A stretch of DNA of 7,590 nt from contig PGXI01000068.1 of assembly GCA_002839125.1 (NCBI GenBank), positions 1 to 7,590 on the forward strand. The letters run 5' to 3'. A program made the position numbers and the translations under genes. Origin of the DNA: Tenericutes bacterium HGW-Tenericutes-5 (GTDB lineage Bacteria; Bacillota_I; Bacilli_A; Izemoplasmatales; Hujiaoplasmataceae). A model generated the notes under the pieces. The model saw only the letters and a program-made list of their open reading frames with translations. It was not told the DNA's origin and did no database searches. Positions 4,652 through 7,590 of this stretch are shown piece after piece. How positions within the stretch are numbered: position 1 is the stretch's first letter; the number at the start of each line of letters is the position of its first letter.

Positions 4652-6373
4652 TTAAATTACTGATTCAGTTATTTTTGAGAAGAAAATGCTTAGAGGAACT
4701 TGATAACTAGTTCCATTAGCTGGGTTAAAAATATTGGTATTATTCTTCAAGTCTTGAACTAGCAAATCACGCATAAAGTATCCTGTATAGGTAATGTCTA
4801 TACCTTGGATAAAATCATACTCAGTTTTATCAAAGATATAATCCACTGCCCCTACAGTGTAATACTGGTTAAGTACTACTGGTGAGCCGTTGATATAAAG
4901 AGTTGATCCATCATAGCTTAATCCATCGTCAAAAACGACATCGCCACCACCATTATTGATATCAATATAGAAGTTGCGCAATTGTTCTCCAGTTAATCTT
5001 GAGGTTTTAATAACGTTATCGAAAGGATAAATTACCACCATATCTCCCATAGTAACTTCACCTTGAGACATATTGACTCTAAAACCACCAGCATTGACTG
5101 CACCAACATCGATTCCCAAGTAATCTCTTATGACTGAAGCACCCCATGGTGCTAAACTATAGCGATCGAACTCATATTGTGAGGTCGCAAGTACTTCATT
5201 TACAAAAAGTTGAAACTGTGGATTGTCATTATAAGAATCAATTAACATTTCTACTTCAGTTGAATTTCTTAATGATGAAACTCCTAAGGTGTCAACTGAA
5301 AAATTAACTAGCTTATCTTCTACTAAGTCATATGTTAATTTAATTTTAGCAAGCAATGAATTTTGATATGCATTTGTTTGAGCATACACTAGTGGAAGGT
5401 TATCTCTGTTATCATAAACAGTTGAAGCTTCATTTTGATGCCTATGTCCAAAGAATACAGCATCAACTAGGTAATCGCCAGATAAAGAGGCAATTTCATA
5501 TTTTAAGTAATCTGATCCATCATGAATATAGACTACCACAACATCAATATCTTCAATCGTTCTTAAGTAGTTTGTATATTCTTTTATAACATCAATCGGA
5601 TCTAAAAATTCAATGGTTTCTACTCTTGAAGCTGCAATCGAATTGATAACTTCACCGATAAGCCCAATAATCCCAACTCTTACTCCTGATGTTTCTTTGA
5701 CAATATATGGAGTAGTAAAATCAAGTGGTTGTTGAGTATCTTTATAAACGATATTGGCTGCTAAAACTGGATAATTCATTTCACCGTTTTCTAAAGAGTT
5801 ATCTTTATAATCAGCTATTTTATCAATACCCCAATCAAATTCATGGTTACCAATAGTGAAGCCATCGAATGATGCTTCATTCATCGCTTCTACTAATGGT
5901 CTTCCGTAGTAGTAATTGGAAATAGCTGTTCCTTGGAAGATATCACCGTTAGCAACTGCAAAAACATTATCATAGTTCTCTTTCATATATTTTACTTCAC
6001 CAGCAATATAAGAAAAACTTTCAATTCCTGCGTAGGCACCACCATGGAAATCGTTAATCGATAAAAAGTATAAATCTTGATAACGATCAAATGTTTCTGT
6101 AGTAGTAGGTGCTTCTGTCGTTGGAACTTGAGTAGTAGGAATTTGGGTAGTTGGTGCTAGTGTAGTTGGGGCTATAGTTGTAAATACATCTGTAGTAAAA
6201 TCAGTTATATTAGTAACCGTAGTCACACCGGTTGTATTAGAACTTGAATAATCGGTTGAACTATTAGTTGTTTCAGGTATAAAACTTGTAGTTTGTTCTT
6301 CCGTTGTGACTAAAGAACATCCTAACAAAAATGTAAAGCTTAATAAAACAGTAAAGATAATAAGTTTTTTCAT
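4652..6373 (-). CDS. Surface lipoprotein 5'-nucleotidase / 2',3'-cyclic phosphodiesterase family
   Basis: A complete 573-residue UshA/YfkN-type enzyme. Known relatives remove phosphate from extracellular nucleotides or related esters using two metal ions. Residues 1-19 form a lipoprotein signal with lipobox LLGC (Cys19), so the mature protein should be lipid-anchored on the outer face of the membrane. Residues 20-95 are a Thr/Ser/Pro-rich stalk. The metallophosphatase domain shows INDFHGG (Asp108, His110), NGD (142-144), GNHEFDWG (175-182), His284 and GHRH (309-312; usually GHTH). The C-terminal 5'-nucleotidase domain contains NAGGFR (427-432), GEVTMGD (438-444), PFDN (450-453) and LTGEQL (460-465). 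The ATG at 6371-6373 has GAGGA (6378-6382) four bases upstream; the stop is TAA. With pdp it suggests nucleotide scavenging: dephosphorylation outside, phosphorolysis inside. Exact substrate is not determinable. Confidence 0.93.
   Translation of the reverse strand: MKKLIIFTVLLSFTFLLGCSLVTTEEQTTSFIPETTNSSTDYSSSNTTGVTTVTNITDFTTDVFTTIAPTTLAPTTQIPTTQVPTTEAPTTTETFDRYQDLYFLSINDFHGGAYAGIESFSYIAGEVKYMKENYDNVFAVANGDIFQGTAISNYYYGRPLVEAMNEASFDGFTIGNHEFDWGIDKIADYKDNSLENGEMNYPVLAANIVYKDTQQPLDFTTPYIVKETSGVRVGIIGLIGEVINSIAASRVETIEFLDPIDVIKEYTNYLRTIEDIDVVVVYIHDGSDYLKYEIASLSGDYLVDAVFFGHRHQNEASTVYDNRDNLPLVYAQTNAYQNSLLAKIKLTYDLVEDKLVNFSVDTLGVSSLRNSTEVEMLIDSYNDNPQFQLFVNEVLATSQYEFDRYSLAPWGASVIRDYLGIDVGAVNAGGFRVNMSQGEVTMGDMVVIYPFDNVIKTSRLTGEQLRNFYIDINNGGGDVVFDDGLSYDGSTLYINGSPVVLNQYYTVGAVDYIFDKTEYDFIQGIDITYTGYFMRDLLVQDLKNNTNIFNPANGTSYQVPLSIFFSKITESVI
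6098..6172 (-). repeat. Five 15-bp repeats encoding (A/I/V)PTT(L/Q/E/T) in the lipoprotein stalk
   Basis: Residues 68-92 of the nucleotidase consist of five consecutive pentapeptides with invariant PTT: APTTL, APTTQ, IPTTQ, VPTTE and APTTT. At DNA level this is a 75-base, 15-base-period repeat. Because the period is a multiple of three, gain or loss of units would change stalk length without shifting the frame. Such Thr/Pro stalks are common spacers on surface lipoproteins of low-GC Gram-positives and mollicute relatives. Confidence 0.85.
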
Positions 6374-6412
6374 GTTGTCCTCGCAATTTTTTAAAGTTTG
6401 TCGTGCTTAAAT

Positions 6413-6441
6413 ATTATATAACAAAATCTTATATATTAAAA
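6413..6441 (-). promoter_or_regulatory. Possible promoter of the 5'-nucleotidase gene
   Basis: On the minus strand a perfect TATAAT lies at 6413-6418, about 40 bases upstream of the ATG. At 17 bases spacing the -35 position (6436-6441) reads TTTTAA, a poor match. The surrounding DNA is almost pure A/T, so chance matches are likely. Confidence 0.45.
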
Positions 6442-6479
6442 GAAAAATAACCACCCTAGTAGAAACCAAGGTGGTTATT
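6440..6479 (-). terminator. Intrinsic terminator left of the second junction
   Basis: A perfect 10-bp stem AATAACCACC/GGTGGTTATT (6446-6455 with 6470-6479) has a 14-base loop. On the minus strand TTTTTCTTTT follows it. It would terminate a minus-strand gene ending at about 6498, that is, whatever gene originally lay upstream of the nucleotidase in this host. The plus-strand tail is not T-rich. Confidence 0.85.
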
Positions 6480-6497
6480 AGTTTAATTAATTTAAAA

Positions 6498-6539
6498 CTA
6501 GATTAATCCATAATGTGTAAGTGCTGCATTAATAGCTAC
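6498..6539 (-). other. 13-codon tail plus TAG stop, unlike the methyltransferase it is joined to
   Basis: After the methyltransferase segment ending TFLKE, the frame continues with VAINAALTHYGLI and a TAG stop at 6498-6500. None of this resembles the RlmI family, where an acidic strand and a DPPxF motif should come next. It is followed 19 bases later by a good terminator, so it is plausibly the true C-terminus of an unidentified core-host gene. I could not recognise the parent protein. Confidence 0.4.
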
Positions 6540-7412
6540 TTCTTTTAAGAAAGTAAGCGTATCAGAAACAAAAGATTGATGGTTAGTAAGTTGATTTAGC
6601 TCTATATTTTTATCGGTTAGCTCAATTGCTTTTTTAGAACTATCGACAGAATGAACCGCTTTAGCTCCATTTTTTAGAGCGGCAACAGAAAAACCTCCTG
6701 AATAGCAAAAAGTATTCAGCACCAATTTATCTTTAGCTAACTCGCCCAACAATTTTCTATTTTCTCTTTGGTCGATAAAAAAACCTGTTTTTTGTCCTTC
6801 AACCCAATCTAAATGGTAGTTACAATCGTATTCTGTTCCAATTAATGTTGGGCTTTCAGCTTGATATAAATATCCATTTTCAATTTTCAGGTCAGTTTGT
6901 TTTTCAAGTGTTTCAGCACTTTTATCGTAAATGGCTAACAAATTTTTGCCATAAATTTTTTGTAGAGCAGCAACAAGTTGTGGCTTGGCAAAATGCATTC
7001 CTGCCGAATGGGATTGAATAACCGCTGTACCATTGTAAAAATCTATGATTAATCCAGGCATTTGGTCGCCTTCGGCATGCACTAATCGGTAGATGTTGGT
7101 AGCAGGATTTTCGGTTAAACCCATTGCTTTTCTCATTTCAAAAGCGTTGGTTAATCTTTTAAACCAAAAATCATCATCAATAGGCTCTTGCGTAAAACTT
7201 ATTATTCTAACGGCAATAGTTCCATCTTGAAAATGTCCTGTAGCTAAGAAGTTATTGTTATCATCAAAAACAGTTACTAACTGACCATCAGTAAGTGGTT
7301 GTGGAGGTGTGGAGTCAACAACAATTTTTTGTATAGCTCCCGAAAATACCCAAGGGTGTTTTCTTTCAATAGATTTTTCTTTGTCTTTTTTGAGGATTAC
7401 CGAAGGGAACAT
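6498..7412 (-). CDS. RlmI-like class I rRNA large-subunit methyltransferase, C-terminally truncated and carrying a foreign tail
   Basis: RlmI-type enzymes transfer a methyl group from SAM to a cytosine of 23S rRNA. Residues 1-70 form a PUA RNA-binding domain (LKKDKEKSIERKHPWVFSGAI). The central region contains RLVHAEGDQMPGLIIDFY (109-126). The methyltransferase domain begins with GQKTGFFIDQRENR (206-219) and SAM-binding motif I, LNTFCYSGGFSVAALKNGA (232-250), with the acidic residue of VDSS near 257. Family members run to about 390 residues with a catalytic DPPxF motif; here recognisable sequence stops at residue 291 (TFLKE), so the catalytic half is lost. The ATG at 7410-7412 is forced, because an in-frame TAA lies 12 bases upstream. 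No Shine-Dalgarno site is present, and the upstream DNA is a heptamer array, both consistent with a Bacteroidota origin. As it stands it should be inactive. Confidence 0.8.
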   Translation of the reverse strand: MFPSVILKKDKEKSIERKHPWVFSGAIQKIVVDSTPPQPLTDGQLVTVFDDNNNFLATGHFQDGTIAVRIISFTQEPIDDDFWFKRLTNAFEMRKAMGLTENPATNIYRLVHAEGDQMPGLIIDFYNGTAVIQSHSAGMHFAKPQLVAALQKIYGKNLLAIYDKSAETLEKQTDLKIENGYLYQAESPTLIGTEYDCNYHLDWVEGQKTGFFIDQRENRKLLGELAKDKLVLNTFCYSGGFSVAALKNGAKAVHSVDSSKKAIELTDKNIELNQLTNHQSFVSDTLTFLKEVAINAALTHYGLI

Positions 7413-7414
7413 TT

Positions 7415-7582
7415 GATTTACGAGTTATGAGTTATGATTTACGAGTTATGATTTACGAGTTACGATTTACGAGTTACGATTTATGATTTACGATTTACGA
7501 GTTACGATTTATGATTTACGATTTACGAGTTATGATTTACGAGTTATGATTTACGAGTTACGATTTACGAGTTACGATTTAC
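7415..7582. repeat. Tandem array of 24 heptamers, GA(T/G)TTA(C/T)
   Basis: The array is 168 bases, made of exactly 24 seven-base units with no indels. Only positions 3 and 7 vary: GATTTAC 12 times, GAGTTAC 5, GAGTTAT 5 and GATTTAT 2. Higher-order duplications are visible. Units 9-12 equal units 13-16 (28 bases, 7471-7498 and 7499-7526), and units 3-9 equal units 17-23 (49 bases, 7429-7477 and 7527-7575). It starts two bases upstream of the methyltransferase ATG and stops eight bases before the window end. Read toward the gene each unit contains TAA, and since seven is not a multiple of three all three frames are closed, so it is not coding. Confidence 0.97.
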
Positions 7583-7590
7583 TCAAAATG

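Noticed and set aside
5356..5589. Open frame of 77 codons on the plus strand
   Set aside because: Antisense to the metallophosphatase domain of the nucleotidase; composition reflects the sense gene.
466..6373. Mycoplasma-type code with TGA as tryptophan
   Set aside because: The core genes read through at full length with TGG for tryptophan and TAA or TAG stops; no TGA interrupts conserved regions.
433..6544. Shared TACTTCTT near both junctions (433-440 and 6537-6544) as a recombination site
   Set aside because: It is only eight bases, encodes the common pair Glu-Val in both frames, and does not lie exactly at the left break; chance is sufficient.
7415..7582. Heptamer array as a CRISPR array
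   Set aside because: Units are seven bases long with no spacers and no cas genes nearby.
1..7590. A defence, phage or other novel multi-gene system
   Set aside because: All complete genes belong to well-known housekeeping or nutrient-acquisition families; no nucleases, toxins, reverse transcriptases, integrases or clustered unknown genes are seen.

Overview
The window looks like a piece of an AT-rich, low-GC Gram-positive-type genome (Bacillota or Mycoplasmatota, such as an Acholeplasma/Izemoplasma relative) with sequence of different origin at both ends. Evidence for the core host: about 31% GC by hand count in htpG, strong AGGAGG-type ribosome sites, consensus sigma-A promoters (TTGACA/TATAAT), a CIRCE heat-shock operator, a TPP riboswitch with an intrinsic terminator, a lipoprotein signal with a Thr/Pro-rich stalk, and tryptophan encoded by TGG with no sign of TGA recoding. 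The genus cannot be fixed from sequence reading alone.

Layout from left to right. Positions 1-~465 (minus) encode the middle of a GT4-type glycosyltransferase, locally more GC-rich (about 40%). It is joined in frame to the first ~385 residues of HtpG (~465-1620, minus), so the window reads through one uninterrupted 540-codon frame whose halves belong to unrelated families. Upstream of htpG are a perfect sigma-A promoter and a CIRCE element. Next comes thiT (thiamine ECF transporter S component, 1744-2361, minus) with its own terminator, a TPP riboswitch leader and a promoter. Then comes a complete pyrimidine-nucleoside phosphorylase (2586-3878, minus). Facing away from it is a histidine-phosphatase/phosphoglycerate-mutase family protein (4018-4611, plus). 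The space between these two holds a duplicated 11-bp near-palindrome that overlaps the phosphorylase -35 box. A shared bidirectional terminator separates the phosphatase from a convergent 5'-nucleotidase lipoprotein (4652-6373, minus).

Right of the terminator at 6446-6479, a second abrupt change occurs near 6540. An RlmI-like 23S rRNA methyltransferase (minus) is intact from its N-terminus through the SAM-binding motif. It then loses the rest of its catalytic domain and ends in 13 unrelated codons. Its upstream side (7415-7582) is a strict array of 24 heptamers, GA(T/G)TTA(C/T), of a kind I associate with Bacteroidota genomes.

The core genes fit a host that scavenges nucleosides and vitamins: the surface 5'-nucleotidase dephosphorylates nucleotides, the phosphorylase splits pyrimidine nucleosides, and ThiT imports thiamine under TPP feedback. 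I found no convincing new multi-gene system. The most notable observations are the two mid-gene junctions, best explained as a chimeric contig, the heptamer array, and the regulatory sites of the core.
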